Source: SZAS-18 sp038322235
GTDB taxonomy: Bacteria; Verrucomicrobiota; Verrucomicrobiia; Chthoniobacterales; SZAS-18
Length of the DNA: 64,000 nt
Assembly (NCBI GenBank): GCA_038322235.1
Contig: JBBQFQ010000020.1
Location: forward strand, 1-64,000
Reading direction: 5' to 3'
Part shown: positions 54,375 through 62,642 of the stretch, piece after piece
Layout: each line of letters begins with the position of its first letter
Numbering within the stretch: the stretch's first letter is position 1
Program-made: the position numbers and the translations under genes
The notes under the pieces: generated by a model
Seen by the model: only the letters and a program-made list of their open reading frames with translations
What the model was told of the DNA's origin: nothing
Databases searched by the model: none

Positions 54375-55355
54375 GTGCGCACCGAAACCATCGAGGCTCC
54401 CTCCTCGCCCTTGAACCGACCGATCCCGTCCTCTCCCGCCGTCGTCCGGGAGGTGTCGAACGCGAAGGTCATCGTCGTCTGGCTCCTCCTCTGCGGGATC
54501 TGGGGTTCCACCTGGCTCGTGATCAAGATCGGCCTGACCGATCTTCCGCCGTTCTCCTTCGCGGGGATTCGTTTCATCATTGCGTCCGTCCTCCTGCTCG
54601 GCGGATGCGCGCTCTTGAAGCTGCCGGTCTGGCCGCGAGCGCGCGGAGAGTGGGGCTTCCTCGCGCTCACGGGAAGCACGGCGTTCGCGCTGAACTACGG
54701 TCTGCTTTTCTGGGGGGAACAGCACATTTCCTCCGGTCTCGCGGCGGTGCTGCAGGCGAGCATCCCGGCCTTCGGCATGATCTTTGCCCACTTCCATCTG
54801 CCGGCCGAGCCATTGACGATCCGGCGCGCGAGTGGGGCCCTCGTCGGCCTCGGCGGGGTAGGTGCTCTCTTCGCCCACGAATTCCACGCGTCCGGTCCCC
54901 TGGCGCTCTGGGGCAGCGTGGCGATCGTGGTGGGCGCTGCGGCCGCGGCGTACTCGAATGTGCTGGTGAAGGCGCGCGGATCCGGGCTTTCTCCTGCCGT
55001 CATGGCCGGATGGCAGATGGTGTTCGGCTTCGTCCCCCTCCTGCTCGCCGGGTTCTGGCTCGAGGGAAATCCGTTCGCCCTCGCGTGGAACGGACGGGCT
55101 GTCGCCTGCCTGCTCTACCTCGTGGTCGTCGGGTCGGTCACGGCGTTCATCCTCTTCTACTGGCTCGTCCAGAATGTTGCGGTGACGAAGACCCTCACGA
55201 TCGCGCTCGCGACGCCCGTCGTCGCCGTGGCGCTCGGCTGGCTGATCCTCGACGAACGCTTGACGCTCTCCACCATCGCGGGCGCCGCCCTCGTTCTTGC
55301 GGGCGTGGGTTTGATCGTCCGCGGGAAGACGCGACCGGATCCGAAGCTGGACTGA
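54375..55355 (+). CDS. EamA-family (DMT superfamily) exporter
   Basis: 326 aa from a GTG. About ten helices in two EamA halves are seen (VIVVWLLLCGIWGSTWLVIKIGLTDLPPFSFAGIRFIIA; AAAAAYSNVLVKA). Members export amino acids or other small molecules. It follows the hydrolase on the same strand and ends 6 bp from the convergent sigma gene. Confidence 0.92.
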   Translation: MRTETIEAPSSPLNRPIPSSPAVVREVSNAKVIVVWLLLCGIWGSTWLVIKIGLTDLPPFSFAGIRFIIASVLLLGGCALLKLPVWPRARGEWGFLALTGSTAFALNYGLLFWGEQHISSGLAAVLQASIPAFGMIFAHFHLPAEPLTIRRASGALVGLGGVGALFAHEFHASGPLALWGSVAIVVGAAAAAYSNVLVKARGSGLSPAVMAGWQMVFGFVPLLLAGFWLEGNPFALAWNGRAVACLLYLVVVGSVTAFILFYWLVQNVAVTKTLTIALATPVVAVALGWLILDERLTLSTIAGAALVLAGVGLIVRGKTRPDPKLD

Positions 55356-55360
55356 CGCCC

Positions 55361-56596
55361 CTATGCGCCCGCGACTTCCCGGCGGCGACGCTCGAGATAC
55401 GCGCGCTCCGCCGGGTGCGTCACGAGGGCGATGGCCTCATCGTACGCCACCACGGAATCGGCCAACCGGCCCGCGCGTCGGAGCAGGTCGGCCCGCGCCG
55501 CGAAGAAGAGATGGTAGCCGCGCAGCTCCCCGCGGGCGGCGAGATTTTCGATCCAGCGTAATCCCGCGTCTGGCCCACGGGCCATCGCGAGGGCCACGGC
55601 CGCATTGAGTTCCACGACCGGCGACGGCTGCATCCGCAGCAACTCGGCGTAGAGGAGCGCGATCTGGGCCCAGTCCGTCTGCGCCGCGGTTTCTGCGCGG
55701 GCGTGGAGGGCCGCGATCGCCGCTTGGATTTGATACGGCCCCGCCTGGCGGCGCCCGAGAACGGAGTCGATCCTCGCGGTACCCTCCTTGATCCCCGCGC
55801 GCGACCACTTCGACCGATCCTGTTCCTCGAGCGGAATGATCTCACCGGCCTCCCCCACCCGCGCGTCGCGACGCGAGTCGTGCAGCAGCATCAAGGCGAG
55901 AAGCCCCTCGGCCTCCGCCTCGGCCGGGAGCGTCTCGGCGACGAGCCGGGCAAGCCGGATCGCCTCTCCCGTCAGGTCTGGCCGCAGGAGCGAGTCGGAT
56001 TCGGTCGCCGCGTAGCCCTCGTTGAAAATGAGATAAATCGTCGCCAGAACGCCGCGAACTCGCTCGGGCAGTGCCTCAGCCTCGGGAATGGCGAAGGGAA
56101 TCCCCGCGTCGAGAATCTTTCGCTTGGCCCGCACGAGCCGCTGGGCCGTGGTCGGCTCCGGCTCCACGAAGGCGCGGGCGATCTCACGGGTGGTGAGTCC
56201 GCCGAGGATCCGCAAGGCCAGCGCGGTCTGCGCTTCGGGCCGAAGCGCGGGATGGCAGCAGGTGAAGATCAGCTCGAGTCGATGGTCGGGAACGGCGGAC
56301 TCAGAGAGCTCCCCTTCGATCGCAGGCGCCGAAGCGAGGTCCATCTCCCCCGCGTCCACGAACGGCGAACGCTGGCGGCGCCGCAGCAGGTCAATCTGCC
56401 GGCGGCGGGCGACTGCCGTCAGCCAGGCGCCGGGTGAAGCGGGGATGCCTCCCTCGGGCCAGTGCTTGATCGCGCGAGCGCACGCATCCTGCAGAGCGTC
56501 CTCCGCGAGATCCAGATCGCGGCATTGCGCCATCAAGGCGGCGAGAACCCGCGTCCGTTCCCGGCGGAATACTTCGTCGAGCACGCGAACGACCAT
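55361..56596 (-). CDS. ECF sigma factor with C-terminal extension (ECF42-like)
   Basis: 411 aa from the ATG at 56596. Region 2 (LDLAEDALQDACARAIKHWP ... WLTAVARRRQIDLLRRR) and region 4 (LRILGGLTTREIARAFVEPEPTTAQRLVRAKRKI) are clear. The long helical C-terminal part (FNEGYAATESDSLLRPDLTGEAIRLARLV) to the end matches the ECF42 type, a group whose members lie next to DGPF (YCII-related) proteins, as here. An anti-sigma factor is absent; the extension is thought to regulate the sigma factor. Confidence 0.9.
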   Translation of the reverse strand: MVVRVLDEVFRRERTRVLAALMAQCRDLDLAEDALQDACARAIKHWPEGGIPASPGAWLTAVARRRQIDLLRRRQRSPFVDAGEMDLASAPAIEGELSESAVPDHRLELIFTCCHPALRPEAQTALALRILGGLTTREIARAFVEPEPTTAQRLVRAKRKILDAGIPFAIPEAEALPERVRGVLATIYLIFNEGYAATESDSLLRPDLTGEAIRLARLVAETLPAEAEAEGLLALMLLHDSRRDARVGEAGEIIPLEEQDRSKWSRAGIKEGTARIDSVLGRRQAGPYQIQAAIAALHARAETAAQTDWAQIALLYAELLRMQPSPVVELNAAVALAMARGPDAGLRWIENLAARGELRGYHLFFAARADLLRRAGRLADSVVAYDEAIALVTHPAERAYLERRRREVAGA

Positions 56597-56655
56597 GAAA
56601 GCATCATGGCGCGGCGGAGGGTTTCTCCGCCACGCTGATTCCGAATCGTTCGAGC

Positions 56656-57012
56656 TCAGCCAGCCGTGCTGGGAGCGACCGGCCGGACTTCGATACTGCC
56701 GTAGGGGGCAGACGGACACTGCGCCGCCCACTTCGTGGCCTCGTCGAGGCTCGCGACCTCGATGAGGTAGTAGCCACCGAGCTGTTCCTTCGTTTCGGCG
56801 AATGGCCCGTCGGTCATCACGGTCCGTCCTTCCCGCACGCGGACCGTCGTCGCCGTGGAGGTCGGCTGAAGTTCGGAGCCGGCGCGCATCACGCCGGCCG
56901 AGAGGAGGTCCTGGGTATACTTGCCGTAGGCGGCGTACATCTCCTTGAGCGCCGGCTCGGGGATCGAGGTCCAGGCGGATTCGGAAGCGTAGATGAGGAT
57001 CAGGTATTGCAT
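56656..57012 (-). CDS. YCII-related DGPF-domain protein
   Basis: 118 aa with MTDGPFAETKEQLGGYYLIE, the DGPF signature. It sits upstream of the ECF sigma gene on the same strand, 59 bp apart, as in the ECF42 pairing. Function unknown. Confidence 0.92.
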   Translation of the reverse strand: MQYLILIYASESAWTSIPEPALKEMYAAYGKYTQDLLSAGVMRAGSELQPTSTATTVRVREGRTVMTDGPFAETKEQLGGYYLIEVASLDEATKWAAQCPSAPYGSIEVRPVAPSTAG

Positions 57013-57181
57013 GGGAAGCAGGGATTACGTCGGTTGGATGACTTGGTTTGTCGCAGCGGTTGATCCGCCACACCAGCACGACGCGCGGCCCCGGGCGAGA
57101 TCGACAATCGCCCGAAGAAAATTTCGACGTTTCCCTCCGGAGGCGGAAAAACGCCTCCGGTCCCGTTCCCGCCCGCCGTCC

Positions 57182-57493
57182 CTACTTCGCCTTGGCGCGG
57201 GCGATCACGGCGATGACGTCATCGACGGAAACCACCGCCTCGAAGAATTCCGCGCCCGTGAGCTGCGAGAGGTGGACGAGCTTTTCCCCAACGAGCTCGA
57301 CCTTGCCGCCGATTTTCTCCCCGGAGCGGAGCCTGAGTTCGACGCCATTTCCGACCTGGCGGTTCAGCACCGTGCGGATCGTATCGGCCGGCTTTGGTTC
57401 CAGCTTCGTTTCCGCGGCGGGAGCGACCCCGGCGAGAGCGAGGGACGCGGCGAATGCGAGGACAGGGAAGAGGCGGAGCGGGGATGTTTTCAT
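57182..57493 (-). CDS. Small exported hypothetical protein
   Basis: 103 aa with a signal peptide ending near APAAE. The short mature domain (VELRLRSGEKIGGKVELVGEKLVHLSQL) looks SH3/LSm-like by pattern only. Confidence 0.6.
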   Translation of the reverse strand: MKTSPLRLFPVLAFAASLALAGVAPAAETKLEPKPADTIRTVLNRQVGNGVELRLRSGEKIGGKVELVGEKLVHLSQLTGAEFFEAVVSVDDVIAVIARAKAK

Positions 57494-57527
57494 GGGTTTG
57501 GGAAACTTGGTCGGGAAGCTGCGTCCG

Positions 57528-57947
57528 TCAGAGCGACGCTTCGATCACCTGGCAGATCTCGGCCGCGGATCCGGAGGCTCGGTCGTTGAGATCGGCCTCC
57601 ACCGTGATCACGCCGCCTTCCACGGCGACCCGCCCGGCGGGCAGGCCGCGGACGTGGGAAAATCGGATGGTTCGGACCTGTTCCGCCAGCGCCTCGCGTC
57701 CCGGCTCATCGCAGCAAATGCGCTCCATCGCGACCAGCGTCGCGCCGAGCGCGCGGTTGAAAAGTTCGACGCGAACGGATCCCGGAGACGAGAAGAACCG
57801 ATAGACATTCGGATCCGAGGAAAACGAATCCCAATCGAGCTCCAGGTGGATGTCGGAGCCCGGGCAGAATCGTTTGATGTCGGCCTCAAGAGGCTCAATC
57901 GCTTCGTGGTGGACGTTCAGGGAGGCGCGTTTTTCAATTAGGCTCAT
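57528..57947 (-). CDS. Hypothetical protein
   Basis: 139 aa from the ATG at 57947; 57962 is an alternative. The sequence is acidic and soluble (IHLELDWDSFSSDPNVYRFFSS, MERICCDEPGREALAEQVRTIRFSHVRG). No family recognised. Confidence 0.55.
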   Translation of the reverse strand: MSLIEKRASLNVHHEAIEPLEADIKRFCPGSDIHLELDWDSFSSDPNVYRFFSSPGSVRVELFNRALGATLVAMERICCDEPGREALAEQVRTIRFSHVRGLPAGRVAVEGGVITVEADLNDRASGSAAEICQVIEASL

Positions 57948-58048
57948 GGCAATGGGCAGCATCAGAATGGGGTCTGATCTGTATCTACGGAATCGGCCCC
58001 CGCGGGTTGCAAGGTTTCCGCTTCGCCCACCCGCACCCTCGGCCCGGC

Positions 58049-58537
58049 TCAAGGAGCCGTGACCTTGCTCGACCCGTCCACCGGAGTACCCGCCGGCTTC
58101 GCACCGCCGACCCAGAACATGACGCGCGAGGTAGCGCTCGCGAAGACGACGTTCATGCCCCAGAGCCCGGGCTCGAGCTTCGAGCCGTCCATCGTCTGGC
58201 TCAGCCGCACCTTCGTCGCGCCGGACGCGAAGATCGCCTTCACCGGCGCGCTGCTGTCCACCGTTCCATCGGGATTCACCGGGAAGACATTCAGGATAAG
58301 CATTCCCGGCTGACCCTCCACTTCCACCTCGGCGTCCGGCGGCACGGGGTCCTTGAGTTTCGCAAAGATGGCGGTGTCGGGATTTCCTTCGACGACGGCG
58401 AGTTGTCCGCCCACCCGGACATCGAACGGATAAATGGTCGGCCGCTTCGAAGCGGCGCGCGCGGTGCCGCGACCCAGGCTGACCACGACCAAAACGACCA
58501 CGGCAAGAGCGAGAACACGGAGCAGGGGGAGAATCAT
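58049..58537 (-). CDS. Exported hypothetical protein
   Basis: 162 aa. A hydrophobic N-terminus (LLRVLALAVVVLVVVSLG) precedes a beta-rich body with KLKDPVPPDAEVEVEGQPGMLILNV. No family recognised; probably periplasmic or membrane-anchored. Confidence 0.55.
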   Translation of the reverse strand: MILPLLRVLALAVVVLVVVSLGRGTARAASKRPTIYPFDVRVGGQLAVVEGNPDTAIFAKLKDPVPPDAEVEVEGQPGMLILNVFPVNPDGTVDSSAPVKAIFASGATKVRLSQTMDGSKLEPGLWGMNVVFASATSRVMFWVGGAKPAGTPVDGSSKVTAP

Positions 58538-58644
58538 GGCAACCCCATTGAACCCGATTCGGACCGAATTCCAAGAACCGAACGACGGCGCGCCGCGATG
58601 ACGGGCTCCCTTTCGCTTTTCGTCGGCGGGGCGACATTCCGCCC

Positions 58645-59130
58645 ATGCCGCTCCTGCACGAATTTGTCCGCTCCACGGAGCTGGCGGCGCCGATCGCCGA
58701 GGTCTTCGCGTTCCATGCGAACCCCGCCAACATCCGGGCCATCTCGCCCGCCGGCCAGACCGCGGAGGTGATCCGCGGCGGCGAGCCGGCCCGGGCCGGA
58801 GCGGAGTTCGAGTTCGTCGTGACGATGTTTGGGCTCCTCCGTCTGCGCTGGCTGGGGCGCTGGGCGATCGTCGAGCCGCCCACGCTGCTTTGCGATACGG
58901 CGAGCCCCGGATTTCTTTCCCGCTGGGAGCACCGGCACGAGTTTCGCGACGGCGGGGGCGGCCGGACGCTGATGACCGACCGCCTCACCTACGCCGTTCC
59001 CGGCGGCTGGCTGGGATGGCTGGCAGGCGCGACGTTTCTGCGCGTCGGCCTCGGACTCATGTTCCTCGAGCGCCATCGTCAGACGCGCGCCTATTTTGCG
59101 CGGCGCCCGCCCGCCGCTTCGGCTACTTGA
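58645..59130 (+). CDS. SRPBCC-family protein
   Basis: 161 aa. The START-like pattern is seen in STELAAPIAEVFAFHANPANIRAISP and GRTLMTDRLTYAVPGGWLGWLAGATFLR. Members bind hydrophobic ligands or act as polyketide cyclases. It overlaps the end of the convergent recQ by 8 bp. Confidence 0.8.
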   Translation: MPLLHEFVRSTELAAPIAEVFAFHANPANIRAISPAGQTAEVIRGGEPARAGAEFEFVVTMFGLLRLRWLGRWAIVEPPTLLCDTASPGFLSRWEHRHEFRDGGGGRTLMTDRLTYAVPGGWLGWLAGATFLRVGLGLMFLERHRQTRAYFARRPPAASAT

Positions 59131-61285
59131 AGCTCTCGATCACCGCGAGGAAGGCGCCGAGGTAGCGGTCCGCCTTCACCTCGCCCACGCCCCGGATCTT
59201 GCGACCGGCCTCCACGCTGCGCGGCTTCAGCGTCGCAAACGCCCGCAACGTTTCGTCCGGGAAAACGAGATAGCGCGGCAGGTCACCGGCCTCGCGCGCG
59301 AGTTCCTCCCGCTTCTCGCGCAAGGCCGCGAGCAGGCGCGAGTCCGTCGCGGGCAGAGCCGCATTGGCCTCGCGGGTGGCGCGTTTTTTCGCACCGCGCG
59401 TCCGCTCGATCCCCACGCTCTTGGTCCGCGTCTGCCGATCCGGCCAGAGCAGGGTGGGATTCAGTTCCCCGCGCATCACCGTCTCGCCCGCGCTCGTGAG
59501 CGTGACCAGCGGGTATTGGCCCGCCGAGGAGACGAGGAGTCCATGCTCGAGCAATTCCCGGAAGAGCTCATTGATGTAGCTGGCGCCCAAGTCCCGCAGG
59601 ATCCCGTGCGTGCTCAACTGATCGAGCCCACCCGCAATGATCTCCGCCGAGCGACTGCCCAGCAGGCACTGGACGATTTTCCCCCGCCCCCAGCGGCCCA
59701 GCCAGCCGCTTTCGCGGCGCTCCGACATCCTCGCCACGCCGCTGAGCGCCTTGCGGGCGATCGTCCACTCCTCGTCCGTCCCCAGACGCTGGCTTCCGTG
59801 CCGGGAGGAAGCGCAATTGTCGCACGTCCCGCACCGCGCCGGATCTGGCTCGCCGAAATACCGCAGGATCACGCGCTGCCGACAGTCGCGCGAATACACC
59901 CAGTCGAGCATCGACTTCAGCTTCGCCCGGTCGCGCCTCTCCTTTTCCGCGAGCACGCCCCGATCCAACGCGAGATCCCGCGCCCGGCGCTTCGGATCGA
60001 CGATCCGCGTGCCGCGGGTTCGCTGGCCGGGGACGTCGAAGCGGTCGATCGCATCGGCCCGATGCAGGATCCCGAGCGCGGCACTCACCGCCATGTCGTT
60101 CATCTTCCCGGCGCCGCTCATCCGGTCGGATAGATCCTTGATCGTGATGCTCACCTCGCCCTGCGCATCGGCCAGCGAGCGGAGTTCCTCATAGGTGTCG
60201 AGGATGAGATCCGGCGCCGGATTGCTCCCCTCGATGAAAAACTCCTGCACGCGCGTGTCGGCATAGTTGAAAAGCAGCTCGCACGCCCCGGGCTCCCCGT
60301 CGCGTCCCGCCCGCCCCGCTTCCTGATAATACGCCTCGAGACTGCCCGGAACTTCGAAGTGAGCGACGAAGCGGATATCCGGGCGGTCGATGCCCATGCC
60401 GAAGGCGTTCGTCGCCACCGCCACGTCGATCTCGCGTTTGATGAAGCGATTCTGGGCCGCCTCGCGTTCCTCGTCGCTCATGCCGCCGTGGTACATGATG
60501 GCCCGCACCTTCCAGGCGGCGAGTTCCGCGCTTACCGCCTCCACGCGCTTGCGGGTGGCGCAGTAGACGATGCCGGTGCGGTGCTCCGCGATGAGCGCCC
60601 GCAGACGCGCGTACTTTTCGCTTTCCCCGGCTGTCTCCGTCACCGCGAGCCGCAGGTTCGGCCGCGCGAAACCGGAAACGAACTCGCGGGGTTCATCGAG
60701 TTTCAGCCGCTCGAGAATATCCTTCCGGACCTCGCGGGTCGCCGTGGCCGTGAACGCCGCGATCTGCGGGTTGCCGAGCCGTTCCAGCACTTCGCCGAGC
60801 CGGAAATAGTCGGGACGGAAATCATGTCCCCACTGCGAAATGCAATGCGCTTCATCGACGGCAAAAAGCGAGATGGTGGCGCGACCCAACGCCTCGAGGA
60901 AGGCCCGGCTCCGGAAGCGCTCGGGCGCGATGTAGACGAGCTTGTACTCGCCGGCCGCGAGCCGACGCATCCGGTCCTTCTGCTCGTCCCAGGAAAGCGT
61001 GCTGTTGATGACCGCGGCCTCGATGCCCCGCCGCGCGAGCGCATCCACCTGATCCTTCATCAGGGCGATCAGCGGCGAGACGACCACCGTCACGCCTTCC
61101 AGGATCAGCGCGGGAAGCTGGTAGCAGAGCGACTTGCCGCCGCCGGTTGGCATGACGCAGAGCACGTCCTCGCCAGAGAGGATCGCGTGGATCACCTCCT
61201 CCTGTGCGTCGAGAAACTCGCGGAAGCCGAAGTACCTCTCCAGCGCAGCCTTGGCGGTCTCGGGCAGAGCGGGGGTGGCAGGCAT
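59123..61285 (-). CDS. recQ: RecQ-family ATP-dependent DNA helicase
   Basis: 720 aa from the ATG at 61285. Walker A is PTGGGKSLCYQLPAL, the DEAH box is DEAHC, and the RQC zinc site has four Cys in CRQRVILRYFGEPDPARCGTCDNC. A C-terminal HRDC-like domain is present (ALREKREELAREAGDLPRYLVFPDETLRAFA). RecQ unwinds recombination and fork intermediates. Confidence 0.97.
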   Translation of the reverse strand: MPATPALPETAKAALERYFGFREFLDAQEEVIHAILSGEDVLCVMPTGGGKSLCYQLPALILEGVTVVVSPLIALMKDQVDALARRGIEAAVINSTLSWDEQKDRMRRLAAGEYKLVYIAPERFRSRAFLEALGRATISLFAVDEAHCISQWGHDFRPDYFRLGEVLERLGNPQIAAFTATATREVRKDILERLKLDEPREFVSGFARPNLRLAVTETAGESEKYARLRALIAEHRTGIVYCATRKRVEAVSAELAAWKVRAIMYHGGMSDEEREAAQNRFIKREIDVAVATNAFGMGIDRPDIRFVAHFEVPGSLEAYYQEAGRAGRDGEPGACELLFNYADTRVQEFFIEGSNPAPDLILDTYEELRSLADAQGEVSITIKDLSDRMSGAGKMNDMAVSAALGILHRADAIDRFDVPGQRTRGTRIVDPKRRARDLALDRGVLAEKERRDRAKLKSMLDWVYSRDCRQRVILRYFGEPDPARCGTCDNCASSRHGSQRLGTDEEWTIARKALSGVARMSERRESGWLGRWGRGKIVQCLLGSRSAEIIAGGLDQLSTHGILRDLGASYINELFRELLEHGLLVSSAGQYPLVTLTSAGETVMRGELNPTLLWPDRQTRTKSVGIERTRGAKKRATREANAALPATDSRLLAALREKREELAREAGDLPRYLVFPDETLRAFATLKPRSVEAGRKIRGVGEVKADRYLGAFLAVIESFK

Positions 61286-61328
61286 CGGCGGGAAACTGGC
61301 GCGTCCGCGGCCCTCGCGCCAAAAAAGA

Positions 61329-61360
61329 AAACGGGCGCCCCGTTGCAAGGGCGCCCGTTT
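61329..61360 (-). terminator. Rho-independent terminator after rpsT
   Basis: A 12-bp stem (AAACGGGCGCCC against GGGCGCCCGTTT) with an 8-nt loop, followed on the minus strand by a T-rich tract (TTCTTTTTT, about 61329-61319). Confidence 0.85.
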
Positions 61361-61379
61361 CGAAAAATCTCGGGGTGGC

Positions 61380-61661
61380 TTACTCCTTCTTCGCCGCCGC
61401 GCCGATGCCCTTCACGGCCTTGAGCAGGCGGCTCTTGTTCCGGCTCACCACGTTCTTGTGGATCACGCCGCGCTTGGCCGCCTTGTCGAGCGTCGAGATC
61501 GCCGCCTTGTAGGCTTCGGCCGCGCCGGCCACATCACCAGCCTGGATGAGGTCACGCAGCTTGCGCTTCGCGGTCTTCACGCGGCTGTCCACGCGGCTGT
61601 TAACGAGAGTGCGGCGCGGCGTCTGACGAGCGCGTTTGGCGGCGGATTTGGTGTTGGCCAT
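61380..61661 (-). CDS. rpsT: 30S ribosomal protein S20
   Basis: 93 aa from the ATG at 61661. The start MANTKSAAKRARQ, NSRVDSRVKTAKRKLR and GVIHKNVVSRNKSRLLKAVK are diagnostic of S20. It binds 16S rRNA in the small subunit. Confidence 0.97.
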   Translation of the reverse strand: MANTKSAAKRARQTPRRTLVNSRVDSRVKTAKRKLRDLIQAGDVAGAAEAYKAAISTLDKAAKRGVIHKNVVSRNKSRLLKAVKGIGAAAKKE

Positions 61662-61739
61662 GTTCGGAAAAAGGGTCAGCAAGATGCAGTCAGGCGGGAC
61701 GATGTCAAACCCGGCGCGCAAAGCGCCGGTCATTTGCCG

Positions 61740-62576
61740 TCACATCGCGCCGTTGTTCGCGGCCGCCTGGGCCCGCGCCGCCTTCCGGCGGGGCGCCGGC
61801 TTCGCGGCGCGTGAATGGTCTCCGGCCGGCGCGTCACCCGCCAGGAGGCGGTCCGCGTCACCCGCCCACTTCCGGTCGCCCTTGCGATCGGAGCTGTCGG
61901 TCAGGACCGCCACAGACGGGCCCGCCGGCATGGCCGGAGCAGACTCAACCGGCTTCGCTCCCGCCTCCGCCGGCTTCACGACGGGTGCAGGTGAGGGCGC
62001 CACCTGCGCCACCGCGTTGTTTAGCGGCGAATCGAGAATTGTCACCCGACTGCCCACGGCGACCAGATTGAAAAGCCGGATGACGTCCCGGGACCGCATC
62101 CGGATGCAGCCGTAGCTCGCCGGGCGGCCGATATGTCCCTCTTCCGGCGTACCGTGAATGTAGATCCCCCGATCGGCGGCCCGCGCGTTCTGCGACTCCA
62201 ACCCCTTCAGGCGAATGATGCGCGTCACGATGGGATCGCGTCCGGGCGCATCCACATCCACGATCTCACCCGTGCGGGCCCGACCATGGAAGACTGCGCC
62301 CACGGGGGCACCGGCTCCGATCTTGCCGGCGATCTCCATGTTCCCCAAGGGCGTGGCGTAACTGCGCGGACGATCCCCCAGGCCAAATTTCGAGGTCGAG
62401 ATGGCAAACGTTTCGCGGGTTTGATCGGCCTTCACGACCGTCAGTTTCTGGTCCTTGACGCTGACGACCACGACGTTGCGGCGATCCGGAGAGGACGGGC
62501 CATCGCTGGCGCAGGCGCCGAGCGAGAGAAGCAGAATCGCGCCCAGAGAGCGCGTAGCGAGGCGGATTCGGTCCAT
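61740..62576 (-). CDS. L,D-transpeptidase (YkuD) lipoprotein
   Basis: 278 aa with a lipoprotein signal (LLSLGACAS, lipobox Cys). The catalytic block HGTPEEGHIGRPASYGCIRM carries the His and Cys of YkuD enzymes, which form 3-3 peptidoglycan cross-links or attach lipoproteins. An Ala/Pro-rich C-terminal tail follows. Confidence 0.93.
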   Translation of the reverse strand: MDRIRLATRSLGAILLLSLGACASDGPSSPDRRNVVVVSVKDQKLTVVKADQTRETFAISTSKFGLGDRPRSYATPLGNMEIAGKIGAGAPVGAVFHGRARTGEIVDVDAPGRDPIVTRIIRLKGLESQNARAADRGIYIHGTPEEGHIGRPASYGCIRMRSRDVIRLFNLVAVGSRVTILDSPLNNAVAQVAPSPAPVVKPAEAGAKPVESAPAMPAGPSVAVLTDSSDRKGDRKWAGDADRLLAGDAPAGDHSRAAKPAPRRKAARAQAAANNGAM

Positions 62577-62642
62577 GAATTTCCAGCGGCGGAAGGGAAG
62601 AGTCTCGTTCGCTTTATGGTAATTTCAAGTCGACGTCTGTCA

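Noticed and set aside
56597..57079. Upstream extension of the ECF sigma frame
   Set aside because: It runs through the DGPF gene in another frame; the sigma N-terminus begins at MVVRVLDEVFRRER.
57948..58988. Long upstream extension of the 139-aa hypothetical gene
   Set aside because: It overlaps the exported protein at 58049-58537 and is Arg/Ser rich.
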